Source of the DNA: JASLPR01 sp964496475
Lineage (GTDB): Bacteria; Chloroflexota; UBA11872; VXNJ01
Length of the DNA stretch: 64,000 bases
Assembly (NCBI GenBank): GCA_964496475.1
Contig: CAZBZS010000005.1
Coordinates: forward strand, 1-64,000
Reading direction: 5' to 3'
Shown: in pieces, positions 16,479 through 25,554 of the stretch
Numbering within the stretch: position 1 is the stretch's first letter
Layout of the letters: each line of letters starts with the position of its first letter
Program-made: the position numbers and the translations under genes
Notes under the pieces: model-generated
What the model was told of the DNA's origin: nothing
Seen by the model: only the letters and a program-made list of their open reading frames with translations
Database searches by the model: none

Positions 16479-17623
16479 TCCATCGCCGTCGCGCTCGCGA
16501 TCGCCGCCGCCACCCCGGCCTCAGACAACGGAAATTCGCGCTGCAGCCGCGACCAGTCGTAGTCGTCTTGAATCGTGTGCAGGATTCCCATCGCCTGGTC
16601 AATCTCGTCCGGCGTAAACGCCCAGCTTCCCAGCAGGTGCACTTCCTTCACGCAGATACGATGCCAGCTCGTTTCGATACTGCCCGCGTCCGTGAACTGC
16701 CCCATCTCCATGAAAGTGCCGCCGTCCCGCAGCATCTCGATTCCCTCCGGGCCCGCCTGCGGGTTACCGCTGCAATCCATCACCAGGTCCGCCCCGTATC
16801 CACCCACCGCCTCCCGCACCGCCGCGATCCGTTCCTCCGCCATCCCGTGCTCCTCGATCGACACCGTGACGTCAGCTCCGTACAGGCGACATAGCGCCAG
16901 CCGCGGCTCCTCCGGAGCGCCCACCACAATCACCTTCCCCGCTCCGCGTTGCCGGGCCGCGATCAGGGCCAGGATGCCGATCGGACCCGACCCCTGAATC
17001 ACCACCGTATCCCCGGCCTGAAATCCTTCCGACCCCAAAGACGCCGCTCGATTGAACGCCCGCGTGATCGATGCAAACGGTTCCACCAGCGTCCCCACCA
17101 TCACCGGCATGTCATCCGGCAGGCGAAACACTTTCGTCGCCGGGAATTCCTCCAAGTCGATGTAGAGCATCTCCGCCCAGCCGCCCCACAGATGCGGCGC
17201 GTGCTCGAACCCGATCTTCCGCCCATAATACGTCGGCTTCAGGCACCGATTCGCCCGCGTCGGATAATGCACGCAGTAATAGCAAACCCCGCACGACATC
17301 AGCGGCGGCAGCATCACCCGGTCTCCCACCCTCAACGGTCGATCCATGTAATCGACGGTCAAATCCGACCCGATCTCGTCGATTACGCCCGCCACCTCGT
17401 GACCCAGCGTGAACGGCCACGGCAGCTCTCCTGGCCAGTGCCCCTTCAGGATGTGCAGGTCGGTGCCGCACACCCCGCAGGCCTCGATTCGGATCAGCGC
17501 CCCCTTCCCCGGCACCCGCGGCCGGGCCACGCTTCGCATCTGCGGTTCCGACCCGGGCCCGTCAAACGTGACCACCCCGATATCGGTCCCGCCGTCACTG
17601 CCGCTCATGCGTCTGCCTTCCAC
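16445..17623 (-). CDS. Zinc-dependent medium-chain alcohol dehydrogenase
   Basis: This 392-residue MDR-superfamily dehydrogenase has catalytic zinc ligands in CGVCGTDLH and GHEVAG, a structural-zinc Cys cluster (SCGVCYYCVHYPTRANRC) and the nucleotide-binding GSGPIG. It oxidises an alcohol or polyol with NAD(P). It is the third gene of a minus-strand run beginning with hydantoinase A and B, 63 bp after hydantoinase B, so it may process a product of that pathway. Its 3' end overlaps the thioredoxin-like lipoprotein gene. Threonine, sorbitol or aryl-alcohol specificity cannot be told apart here. Confidence 0.9.
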   Translation of the reverse strand: MEGRRMSGSDGGTDIGVVTFDGPGSEPQMRSVARPRVPGKGALIRIEACGVCGTDLHILKGHWPGELPWPFTLGHEVAGVIDEIGSDLTVDYMDRPLRVGDRVMLPPLMSCGVCYYCVHYPTRANRCLKPTYYGRKIGFEHAPHLWGGWAEMLYIDLEEFPATKVFRLPDDMPVMVGTLVEPFASITRAFNRAASLGSEGFQAGDTVVIQGSGPIGILALIAARQRGAGKVIVVGAPEEPRLALCRLYGADVTVSIEEHGMAEERIAAVREAVGGYGADLVMDCSGNPQAGPEGIEMLRDGGTFMEMGQFTDAGSIETSWHRICVKEVHLLGSWAFTPDEIDQAMGILHTIQDDYDWSRLQREFPLSEAGVAAAIASATAMECVKATIVPGR

Positions 17624-17686
17624 ATTCCTTCTCTATTGTCAGCCTATACAAGTGGCCGCGGAGCGGCCGGCCCATGCGCCCGACCA

Positions 17687-19420
17687 TCATCGCCTCCCCT
17701 GGCGCCGCGCCGTTGTGCCCGCCTCGTCGACCTCAAACCCCTTCCCCTCAAACACCACCCCGTAGACGTCTCGCGCCGTCTCCCGGCCGATGTATTCCTT
17801 CCGCACGTCATCCGCCACCCGGGCCGGATCCCGTTTCCACGGTTCGCCATACCCCCCACCCCCCGGCGTGTACAGGCGGATCAGGTCACCCGGTCGCAAC
17901 TTGATCCCGCTGTCCTTGATCTTGTGAGGCGGTACATAAATCTCGTCGCCCCGAATGAACTCGATCCGGCACGTATCTGCATCCTGGCCACCGTGAATTC
18001 CCCGCGGCGCGAACTCACCTCGATCACCGATCACCGACGCCGTCCCCTCCCCTCGCACGAACTCCGTCTCGATGATCGCTCCGAAGCCGCCCCGATGTTC
18101 TCCCGCCCCCGCCGACTCCTCCCTTATCGCGAACTTCCGTATCCGCACCGGGTATCTCTGCTCGTATAGCTCCACCGGTTGCGACCGCGCCACGCTGATG
18201 ATCGGCGCCCCGTAGATCAGCCCGTCACCTTCCTGATGCCCTCCGTAGCCCCCACCGTTGAACATGTACATCACGTAAGGCCCCCCCTCCTCATCGATAC
18301 CGCCTATCGACTGATTTGTGATCGTCCCGAATATCCCCGCCGATCCCCGCTCCGGGACCGCCTGCTCCAGCGCCCCCATCACCACGTCTCCCACTCGCTG
18401 CGACACCTCCGACGAGCAGCCCGCCACCGGCGCCGGCAATTGCGCGTTCAAGAATGTCGTCGTCGGGATATCGATCTTCAGCGGCTTGAAACAACCGGCG
18501 TTCACTGGAACCTCCGAGAATATATGGCGAAACCCCAGGTAGCACGCCGATGTCGCCGCGCTGACCACGCTGTTCATCGGACCCCGGCACGGGGGCGAAC
18601 TATCCGAAAAGTCCAGGTGGGCGTCGCTGCCCCGGATCGTCAACTTCAGGTTGATCCGCAGCGGTTCGAAATCGATCCCGTCGTTGTCCAGGTGGTCGGT
18701 GTACTCATAGATTCCGTCCGGAATCTCCTCCAGATGGGAGCGCATCTGCGCTTCCGACCTATTTTTCAGCTCCGCGATGCACGCCGTCACCGTCTCCCGT
18801 CCGTATCGATCCAGCAGCCTTCGCAATCTACGTTCCCCCACCTCAAACGCCGCCAGATACGCCTGGATATCCCCCCGACGCTCGTTCGGGACCCTCACGT
18901 TCGCCAGCACCAGTCTCAGCAGATCCTCGTTCAGTACCCCCCGGCTGTACAGCTTCAGCGGCGGTATCCGCAGCCCTTCTTGGTACACCTCCGTTGTGCT
19001 CGACGCGAACCCGCCCGGCACCATTCCGCCGATATCCGGCCAGTGCCCCCGGTTGGACAGGAACACGAACAACTCCCCTTCGTAAAAGAAAGGTTTCACC
19101 ATTCCCACATCCATGAGGTGCGTCCCGCCGGAATAGGGATCGTTGACGACGTAGATGTCCCCTTCCTCCATCTCCCTCTTGTCCACCGCCCGCAATAACG
19201 CCTGGGTTGTGAACTGCATCACTCCGATGAACAGTGCCAGTCCCCAACGCCCCTGCGCCACCACCTCCCCCGTGTCCGCCTCGTAGATTCCATTCGCGAA
19301 GTCGTTGGCCTCCGAAATCACCGGGGAGAACGCCGTCCGCTGCATGGTCAGGTCCATCTCCTCGGCGATTTGTTCCAGCCCACCCCGCACCACCGCCAGT
19401 GTCAGCGCATCCACGCTCAT
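17687..19420 (-). CDS. hyuB: Hydantoinase B/oxoprolinase family subunit
   Basis: This 577-residue protein is the HyuB-type subunit of the ATP-dependent hydantoinase/5-oxoprolinase/acetone-carboxylase family. It shows the typical segments YVVNDPYSGGTHLMD and, later, GGYGGHQEGDG, GGFGAIIETEF and a Gly-rich C-terminus (YTPGGGGYGEP). Its start overlaps the stop of hydantoinase A by 4 bp, so the subunits are translationally coupled. Together they open a cyclic amide such as a hydantoin, 5-oxoproline or a related ring using ATP. No acetone-carboxylase gamma subunit is present, which argues against carboxylation. Confidence 0.92.
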   Translation of the reverse strand: MSVDALTLAVVRGGLEQIAEEMDLTMQRTAFSPVISEANDFANGIYEADTGEVVAQGRWGLALFIGVMQFTTQALLRAVDKREMEEGDIYVVNDPYSGGTHLMDVGMVKPFFYEGELFVFLSNRGHWPDIGGMVPGGFASSTTEVYQEGLRIPPLKLYSRGVLNEDLLRLVLANVRVPNERRGDIQAYLAAFEVGERRLRRLLDRYGRETVTACIAELKNRSEAQMRSHLEEIPDGIYEYTDHLDNDGIDFEPLRINLKLTIRGSDAHLDFSDSSPPCRGPMNSVVSAATSACYLGFRHIFSEVPVNAGCFKPLKIDIPTTTFLNAQLPAPVAGCSSEVSQRVGDVVMGALEQAVPERGSAGIFGTITNQSIGGIDEEGGPYVMYMFNGGGYGGHQEGDGLIYGAPIISVARSQPVELYEQRYPVRIRKFAIREESAGAGEHRGGFGAIIETEFVRGEGTASVIGDRGEFAPRGIHGGQDADTCRIEFIRGDEIYVPPHKIKDSGIKLRPGDLIRLYTPGGGGYGEPWKRDPARVADDVRKEYIGRETARDVYGVVFEGKGFEVDEAGTTARRQGRR

Positions 19421-21474
19421 GCCCCACCATCCATCGTGATACTCCCGTTGCCATGTACCCGAGCCAGTGTTCCAGGCTCCAGCACCGTCGTCGCGTCCGC
19501 CTGCTCGATCACCGCCGGTCCGCTCAGTTCCGCCCCACCCGGGAGCCGCCCTCGTTCGTACACAGCCGTATCTACAAAACCACCCTCAAAGAACACCGGT
19601 CGGTGCTCCTTTATCGCCCCACTCGGCGAGCCCCCCCCCACCGCCCCACCCGGCATATCCACCCGCGGCCGCAATCCGATCACCGCCGTCCGCAGGGTCC
19701 TAATCCGCACCGGGCCCTCGTTCAGGTTGTCGCCATAGTGCCGCCGGTAGGCCTCTTCGAATGCCATCCGTAGCTCCGACCTATCGCTCACCGCCAACGG
19801 CAACGCGGTCAGCACCTCGTGCACCTGCCCGTCATAAACCATGTCCGCCTGGTACCGCACCTCCACCCGCGAAGCCCCGCGCCCCTTCTCATCGTCCCCC
19901 AGCCCTTCCCGCGCCAGCATCTCCCGGCCCTCCGCCTCGTGCTCCCCGAACACCCGGTGGATATCATCCACGTCCAGCTCATCCAACCGCCGGTTCAACG
20001 TTTGCACAAAGTCATGCCGCGCGTCCGCCAAGATGCATCCCAGCGCCGACGCCATCCCCGGCAGCGGCGGGATGATCGCCTTCAAGAGCTCCAGTTCCTT
20101 CCGCAGCGCGTCTGCGTGCAGCGGCCCCGCTCCCCCGTACGCAACCAGCGCGAAGTCCCGCGGATCGTGCCCCCGCCCCACCGTTTTCCCGCGAATGCTT
20201 GTTGCGATCTTGTTATTCGCCACTTGCAGCATCGTCCACGCCGCCTCCGTCACCGTCATCCCCAGCGGACTTCCGATTTTCGCCTCTATCGCCGCCTCCG
20301 CCCCCGCCCGGTCGAACTCCCACCCCGCCTCCCGCCCGATCGGATTCGCCGCCCCGATACGTCCCAGCACGAGATTCGCGTCGGTGACGGTCGGTTCGGC
20401 TCCGCCCTGCCCATAGCAGACCGGGCCGGGCGCGGCCCCCGCGCTCTGCGGTCCCACCTGCAAGATTCCCGCCCGGTCAATCCACACTATGCTTCCGCCC
20501 CCCGCCCCCGCCGACGCGATGTCCAGCATCGTCGTACGCATCGGCAAGCCATATTCCAAACTGATCTCTCGCGCCGTCGCCGAACGTCCCTCCTCCACCA
20601 GCGAAATGTCCAGGCTCGTCCCACCAATATCGCAGGTGATCAGGTCCGCCTCCCCCATGCTCTCTCCCAGCCGCTGCGCAGCAATCACCCCCGCCGCCGG
20701 ACCCGACAGGATCGTGTTAACCGAAAATCGCCGCGCGAAATCCTGTGACATCAATCCGCCGTTGCTCTGCACCAGCAGCACATCGCTCTCGTAGCCCGCT
20801 TTCCGCAATCTCTTCAACAGCCCATCCAGGTATCGGTCCAGGATCGGTTGCACATATCCGCTCAGCGCAGCCGTGCTGGTCCGCTCGAACTCCCGGATTT
20901 CCGGCAGCACTTCCGACGAGAGCACCACGTACGGATTCGGCCACACCTCCTTCAGAATCCGTCCCGCCGCACGCTCGTTCGCCGGATTCGCGTACGAGTT
21001 GATGAAACTCACCACCACCGCCTCCACCCCGGCCACCCGCAGGTTCTCCGCCGCCTCTCGCACCGCTTCGGCCGCTGGTTCCATCTCCACCCTGCCTTTG
21101 AAATCTGTGCGTTCCTCCACCTCCACCCGCACATCCCGCTCGATCAGCGGCCGGAACTGCCCCTTCAATCCATACGTGGTCGGCCGATCCCTCCTTCGCA
21201 ATTCCAGCACGTCCCGAAAACCCGCTGTCGTGATCAGTCCGCATTGCGCCCCCCGACGTTGCAGCACCGCATTCGTCGCCACCGTCGTGCCATGAATCAG
21301 CAGGTCGATTTGACTCACAGGTGTCGGTAGCCGCTCTAACCCCTCATTGAACCCCACCGAGGCGTTCTCCGGAGTCGTCGGGACCTTCGTCGTGAAATAC
21401 TCCCCCGCCACGTCGTCATACAGCACCACATCCGTGAACGTCCCCCCCACGTCCACTCCCACCAGTACAGCCAT
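19417..21474 (-). CDS. hyuA: Hydantoinase A/oxoprolinase family subunit
   Basis: This 685-residue ATP-binding subunit begins with VGVDVGGTFTDVVLYD, the ASKHA-type phosphate-binding motif, and carries ITCDIGGTSLDI and VAYGGAGPLHAD, all typical of HyuA. It is first of a five-gene minus-strand run and partners the HyuB-type gene that overlaps it by 4 bp. The pair hydrolyses a cyclic imide or amide in an ATP-dependent reaction in the cytosol. The exact substrate cannot be read from sequence. Confidence 0.93.
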   Translation of the reverse strand: MAVLVGVDVGGTFTDVVLYDDVAGEYFTTKVPTTPENASVGFNEGLERLPTPVSQIDLLIHGTTVATNAVLQRRGAQCGLITTAGFRDVLELRRRDRPTTYGLKGQFRPLIERDVRVEVEERTDFKGRVEMEPAAEAVREAAENLRVAGVEAVVVSFINSYANPANERAAGRILKEVWPNPYVVLSSEVLPEIREFERTSTAALSGYVQPILDRYLDGLLKRLRKAGYESDVLLVQSNGGLMSQDFARRFSVNTILSGPAAGVIAAQRLGESMGEADLITCDIGGTSLDISLVEEGRSATAREISLEYGLPMRTTMLDIASAGAGGGSIVWIDRAGILQVGPQSAGAAPGPVCYGQGGAEPTVTDANLVLGRIGAANPIGREAGWEFDRAGAEAAIEAKIGSPLGMTVTEAAWTMLQVANNKIATSIRGKTVGRGHDPRDFALVAYGGAGPLHADALRKELELLKAIIPPLPGMASALGCILADARHDFVQTLNRRLDELDVDDIHRVFGEHEAEGREMLAREGLGDDEKGRGASRVEVRYQADMVYDGQVHEVLTALPLAVSDRSELRMAFEEAYRRHYGDNLNEGPVRIRTLRTAVIGLRPRVDMPGGAVGGGSPSGAIKEHRPVFFEGGFVDTAVYERGRLPGGAELSGPAVIEQADATTVLEPGTLARVHGNGSITMDGGA

Positions 21475-21583
21475 GCGCGCTCACCATCTCATTCCGCCCC
21501 GCCGATCCGGGCAGCGTCGCCGGAGTCTATCCAAGTAGCCTCCCGAAGACACCACTCACCGTCCTACCACCCCACCCGCCATA

Positions 21584-22678
21584 ATGTCCCTGGCGCAACG
21601 AATCAATCCGCGGCCCCTGGACTCACACCTGCAAAGGATCAAACCACTGAACCCACAACCCTTCCGCATCGGACTCACCGCCGACTTCCTCGACGACCAG
21701 GGCAACCTCCCTCCCTGGGACGTCGGCATTGATGTCCTCCACGAAATCACCTCCGACTACGAATTCATGCCCGACGTTCCCGAAATCGATCCCGATCACA
21801 TCGCCGCTCTCGAGGCCGTCGTCGCCCGCATCCCGCGGTTCACCGCCCGCACCCTTGAGGCCGCCGATCGTCTCACCATCCTGGCCCGATTCGGCGTCGG
21901 TTACGACACCGTGGATATCGGCGCCTGCACCCGGGCCGGCGTCGGCGTCACCAACACCCCCGACGGCGTCCGCCGCCCCATGGCCGAAACCGTCCTCACC
22001 ATGCTCCTCGCTCTCAGCCACCGCCTCACCATCAAAGAGCGCGACCTCCGCGCCGGTCGCTGGCAGGACCGCGTCCGCCACTTCGGCTTCGGTCTTGAAG
22101 GCCGCACCCTCGGCCTCATCGGAATCGGCAACATCGGTGCCGAGGTCTTTCGCCTGGCCCAACCGCTCGGCATGCGTCACCTTGCCCACGATCCCTACGC
22201 CGATCCCGACATCGCCACCTCCCTCGACATCAACCTGGTCGATCTCCAGACCCTCCTCCGCGAGTCCGACTTCCTCTCCGTCAACTGCCCACTAAACGAC
22301 GAGACCCACCACCTCATCGGCGCCGCCGAATTGAGCCTCATGAAGCCCACCTCCTACCTGATAAACACCGCCCGTGGTGGAGTCGTCGACCAGACTGCCC
22401 TCGCCGCCGCCCTTCGCCGGGATGGGATCGCCGGCGCCGGCGTCGATGTCTTCGAGCAAGAGCCCATCAGTCCCGACGACCCTCTCCTAGCGCTCGACAA
22501 CATCCTCCGCACCCCCCACACCCTCAACTTCACCGACGCCAGTTGGCGCGGCAACGGCGTCAGCGCCTTCAAGGCCGTCGCCTGCATCGCCCGCGGCGAA
22601 GTCCCACCCAATGTCGTCAACCCCGATGTCCTCCAGACCGACCTCTTCCAATCCAAACTCGCACGCTGCCGCCGCTGA
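21584..22678 (+). CDS. NAD-dependent D-2-hydroxyacid dehydrogenase
   Basis: This 364-residue protein of the phosphoglycerate dehydrogenase superfamily has the nucleotide-binding GIGNIG, catalytic Arg in NTARGG, Glu in DVFEQEP and His in TPHT, in the usual order. It interconverts a D-2-hydroxyacid and a 2-oxoacid with NAD(P). The C-terminus ends shortly after the catalytic domain with no ACT domain, so a dedicated serine-pathway SerA role is less likely than a catabolic one. It is divergent from the hydantoinase operon, with 109 bp between the two starts. It is the last gene of the strongly C-rich part of the window. Confidence 0.92.
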   Translation: MSLAQRINPRPLDSHLQRIKPLNPQPFRIGLTADFLDDQGNLPPWDVGIDVLHEITSDYEFMPDVPEIDPDHIAALEAVVARIPRFTARTLEAADRLTILARFGVGYDTVDIGACTRAGVGVTNTPDGVRRPMAETVLTMLLALSHRLTIKERDLRAGRWQDRVRHFGFGLEGRTLGLIGIGNIGAEVFRLAQPLGMRHLAHDPYADPDIATSLDINLVDLQTLLRESDFLSVNCPLNDETHHLIGAAELSLMKPTSYLINTARGGVVDQTALAAALRRDGIAGAGVDVFEQEPISPDDPLLALDNILRTPHTLNFTDASWRGNGVSAFKAVACIARGEVPPNVVNPDVLQTDLFQSKLARCRR

Positions 22679-22742
22679 CCTCCCGTCTTTCCAATCCTCT
22701 GCACCCCAACCCCGTAACTGCCGCCGCCTGCCTGTTCCCCAA

Positions 22743-22869
22743 CTCGCGTCCGCTGCTAGATGAAACAGGCTGTGCCTGCCCCTACTCGCACCCGCTGCTA
22801 GAAAAAACAGCCTGTGACTGAGCCTGTGGCTGCTCGCGCCAGCCATTCAGAATAAACAGGCTGTGCCTG
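22743..22869 (+). repeat. Cluster of three direct repeats, each ending in a palindrome
   Basis: Units begin with CTCGC at 22743, 22785 and 22833 (spacing 42 and 48 bp), continue with a CGCTGCTAGA-like centre in the first two, and end in an A-rich spacer plus hairpin: CAGGC-TGT-GCCTG (22766-22778), CAGCC-TGT-GACTG (22808-22820) and CAGGC-TGT-GCCTG (22857-22869). A further AGCC-TGT-GGCT lies at 22821-22831. Related copies occur at the starts of sulfatases 3 and 4. The cluster lies between the dehydrogenase and the CoA-transferase. Confidence 0.75.
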
Positions 22870-22916
22870 GCTGCTAACCTTCGGTGCTCAGTCCGAACTC
22901 ACTGGAAGGCGCCCCC

Positions 22917-24155
22917 TTGGCGAAGTTTTTGCGGGATGTGCTCGTGCTCGATTTCACCCGCGTCCTGGCCGGGCCCTTCTGCACCATGACCCTCGCCGAT
23001 CTCGGTGCCCGGGTCATCAAGATCGAGTCTCCCGCCGGAGACGAGGCTCGGGGCATGGGTCCATTCAAAGGCGGGAACAGCCTCTACTTCGCCAGTATCA
23101 ATCGGGGTAAGGAAAGCGTCGTCCTCGATCTCAAGCAGCCCGCCGGACGTGACGCCGCGATCGCCATCGCCGCCAGGGCCGATGTGCTGGTCGAAAATTA
23201 CCGGCCCGGCGCCATGCAGCGTCTGGGATTGGGTTACGAAGCTCTCGCGGAAGTCAATCCCCGCCTGATCTACGCCTCCCTTTCCGGCTTCGGCCAGACC
23301 GGCCCCTACCGCGATCGCGGCGCCTACGACGTCATCATTCAGGCCATGAGCGGCATGATGGGCATCACCGGCCAGGTCAACGGCCAGCCCACCCGGGTAG
23401 GAGCTTCAATCGGTGACATGATCCCTGCCCTCTACATGGTTGGCGGCATCATGGGCGCTCTTTACGAGCGGACCCAAACCGGCGAAGGCTGTCATCTCGA
23501 TGTCGCGATGATGGACTCCGTTTTCGCTCTCACCGAGAATGCCCTGGCGCGATTCTGGCTCACCGGCGACGATCCCGCCCCGCTCGGAAATCGCCATCCG
23601 GCCATCGCGCCCTTCAGCACCTTCACGACCCGTGACGGCTTCATAGTCATCGCCTGCGGCAACGACGCCCTCTGGGCACGTCTCTGCGCTTGTCTGGAGC
23701 TTCCCGAAGGGACCGCGGACCCCCGGTTCGTCAGCAACTATCTCCGAACCGAAAATGCCGCGGCGCTGGCGGAGTATCTGGAAATCCGTCTGGCCGAAAA
23801 AGGGACCGAGGATTGGTTGGATATCTTGCTGGCCGCCAGCGTTCCAGCCGCTAAAGTCAACCGGATGTCCGATCTGGCCGAGGACCCTCATCTGCGGACG
23901 CGGAATATGGTGATCCCAATCGAACAAGACGGCATCGGGACGATGCTGACCCCCGGCTCTCCCATCAAGTCAAATCGTTCGGACGATCGAATCGGGGCCC
24001 CAGCTCCGGCGCTCGGGGCTCACACCCGTCAGATTCTCGAAGAATTGGCCGGGCTAGGGCCGGTCGATTCCGCCGAGCTCGCCGAATCAATCGCACCAAA
24101 TGGAAACAGCGGAGCAGATCATCAGTCGCCGCCTCACAAGACGGAATCTGGTTAG
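22917..24155 (+). CDS. CaiB/BaiF family (class III) CoA-transferase
   Basis: The protein moves CoA between carboxylic acids, as in formyl-CoA:oxalate or L-carnitine CoA-transferases. The family opening VLDFTRVLAGPFCTMTLADLG is clear, followed by VIKIESPAGDE and the region LVENYRPGAMQRLGLGYE that carries the catalytic Asp in relatives. The frame is open from GTG 22884, but TTG 22917 has GGAAGG 7 bp upstream (22904-22909) and gives a more typical N-terminus, so I prefer it. The 3' end overlaps the next gene by 56 bp. A catabolic role, activating an acid from the upstream pathways, is an inference. Confidence 0.88.
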   Translation: MAKFLRDVLVLDFTRVLAGPFCTMTLADLGARVIKIESPAGDEARGMGPFKGGNSLYFASINRGKESVVLDLKQPAGRDAAIAIAARADVLVENYRPGAMQRLGLGYEALAEVNPRLIYASLSGFGQTGPYRDRGAYDVIIQAMSGMMGITGQVNGQPTRVGASIGDMIPALYMVGGIMGALYERTQTGEGCHLDVAMMDSVFALTENALARFWLTGDDPAPLGNRHPAIAPFSTFTTRDGFIVIACGNDALWARLCACLELPEGTADPRFVSNYLRTENAAALAEYLEIRLAEKGTEDWLDILLAASVPAAKVNRMSDLAEDPHLRTRNMVIPIEQDGIGTMLTPGSPIKSNRSDDRIGAPAPALGAHTRQILEELAGLGPVDSAELAESIAPNGNSGADHQSPPHKTESG

Positions 24156-25554
24156 GGCCGCGGTAGTCGTCCTCCCGGCTACCGTTCTCTACGCTGCCGG
24201 ATGTTCCCCCCGACCGGAGACATCCGTCCCCGCTCCAACCCTCACCGCCCCAATCCCCGCCGTGATCCCGGCTCCAACTGGCGCCCCGGCCACCACCCCA
24301 CCCCCCCTCCCCACAGCCATCCCGCCTACCCCAACCGCCGCCCCCGTGACCCCCACTCCGACTGTTATCCCGCCGGAAATCGCAGAGCCATCCATCTCGC
24401 CGGTCCCGCTTAAACAGTCAGCCCGGATTGCCTTGCCCTGGCCCGACCCGGTCCTGTCCGCGCTCGTAGCGGCCAACGCGAATCAGCGCGGACCCGGCAG
24501 ACTCAAGCTTGAGATTTTTCGGCTGACGGGTGCCCTCCCGGCACAGAGTTCCGCTTACGATGTCCTCGGAGTTGGCAATCCGGTTCAAGGCGCGCGCTCC
24601 AGGCTGTTGGCGCCGCTCCCTGAATCAATCGCCGCGTCTGATTACTCTCTCTCCCTCACGGACTTGTATCGGCGGGACGGCAGGCTGTTCGCGCTCCCGC
24701 TGGCCGTTTCAGTCCGCTCATTCGTTTATCGCAGCGATCTCTTCTCCGAGGCGGGGCTCGATCCCTCTCAGCCGCCGGCGAGCTGGGAAGAGCTGGCAAG
24801 TGCGGCGCGACTCCTGACCGAAGTGCAAGGCGGTGAAGTGGTCCGTGCCGGCCTCGCCCTTTCGCGGTCGGCCAACGCCGCCGACTGGCTCCTTCTTGGC
24901 GGGCAAAATGGGGGCCGCGTGTGGCCGAATCAGGCCGAATCCCCCGACTTCAGAAGCCCCGAATTCGTCGAATCCGCTCGCTTCTTCCGCTCCTTCTTTC
25001 GCGATCCGCCCGGAGCCTTTCGCCGCAATCCGCCACTCACCGGGTCAACAAAGTCGCTGTTCGGAGCCGGGCTGGCGGCGATGGCTTTGCGAGATTTTCA
25101 CGAACTCAACTCGCTCTCCGAATTCCCGCCCGACTTACTTGAGACCATCCGTCTTGCCCCGCCTCCGGCAAACGTGACCCCCGTCACTTCAGCTCGCGGC
25201 CGCATGCTACTGGGCATCGGAGCCGCCTCCCGGGACATCGACGCCGCCGCCGCCGCAATCGATCGACTGTCGGACCCGGCTATCGCTCGTGCCCTCACCG
25301 CCGCGGCCGGGCTCGCCCCCGCGCGTGCCTCGCTTCAGGTCAAACTGGAGGAAAGCGACAGCCGCTATCGCACCTACTTTCAGACGCTCGATTTCATCCG
25401 TGACTGGCACGCCTGGCCGGTGCCCGGCGTAATCGTCGATGCTCGCCGGGCCACGCCCCGGCTTGCACTTTCAGTCGATCCGGTCGAGGCCATTCTCGAA
25501 GACGTCACCCGCCAGGCCCGGGACCGAGTTCTGAACGCGACGAAGGTCAGCTAG
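24100..25554 (+). CDS. Tat-exported lipoprotein, ABC-type extracellular solute-binding protein
   Basis: This 484-residue protein has a twin-arginine signal (LTRRNLVRAA) and lipobox LYAAGC, then a Pro/Thr-rich linker of about 60 residues (the APTGAPATTPPPLP style common in cell-surface lipoproteins of Chloroflexota). The folded part resembles the sugar-type solute-binding family (ALPLAVSVRSFVYRSDLFSEAG, PPASWEELASAA). No permease or ATPase gene is adjacent, so it is an orphan receptor or uses a transporter elsewhere. It is followed immediately by a membrane-anchored protein gene. The start overlaps the CoA-transferase by 56 bp, and no later start keeps the signal peptide. Confidence 0.82.
   Translation: METAEQIISRRLTRRNLVRAAVVVLPATVLYAAGCSPRPETSVPAPTLTAPIPAVIPAPTGAPATTPPPLPTAIPPTPTAAPVTPTPTVIPPEIAEPSISPVPLKQSARIALPWPDPVLSALVAANANQRGPGRLKLEIFRLTGALPAQSSAYDVLGVGNPVQGARSRLLAPLPESIAASDYSLSLTDLYRRDGRLFALPLAVSVRSFVYRSDLFSEAGLDPSQPPASWEELASAARLLTEVQGGEVVRAGLALSRSANAADWLLLGGQNGGRVWPNQAESPDFRSPEFVESARFFRSFFRDPPGAFRRNPPLTGSTKSLFGAGLAAMALRDFHELNSLSEFPPDLLETIRLAPPPANVTPVTSARGRMLLGIGAASRDIDAAAAAIDRLSDPAIARALTAAAGLAPARASLQVKLEESDSRYRTYFQTLDFIRDWHAWPVPGVIVDARRATPRLALSVDPVEAILEDVTRQARDRVLNATKVS

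Noticed and set aside
17687..21474. Acetone carboxylase
   Set aside because: HyuA/HyuB-type subunits are present but there is no gamma subunit gene, so hydantoinase/oxoprolinase is the safer call.
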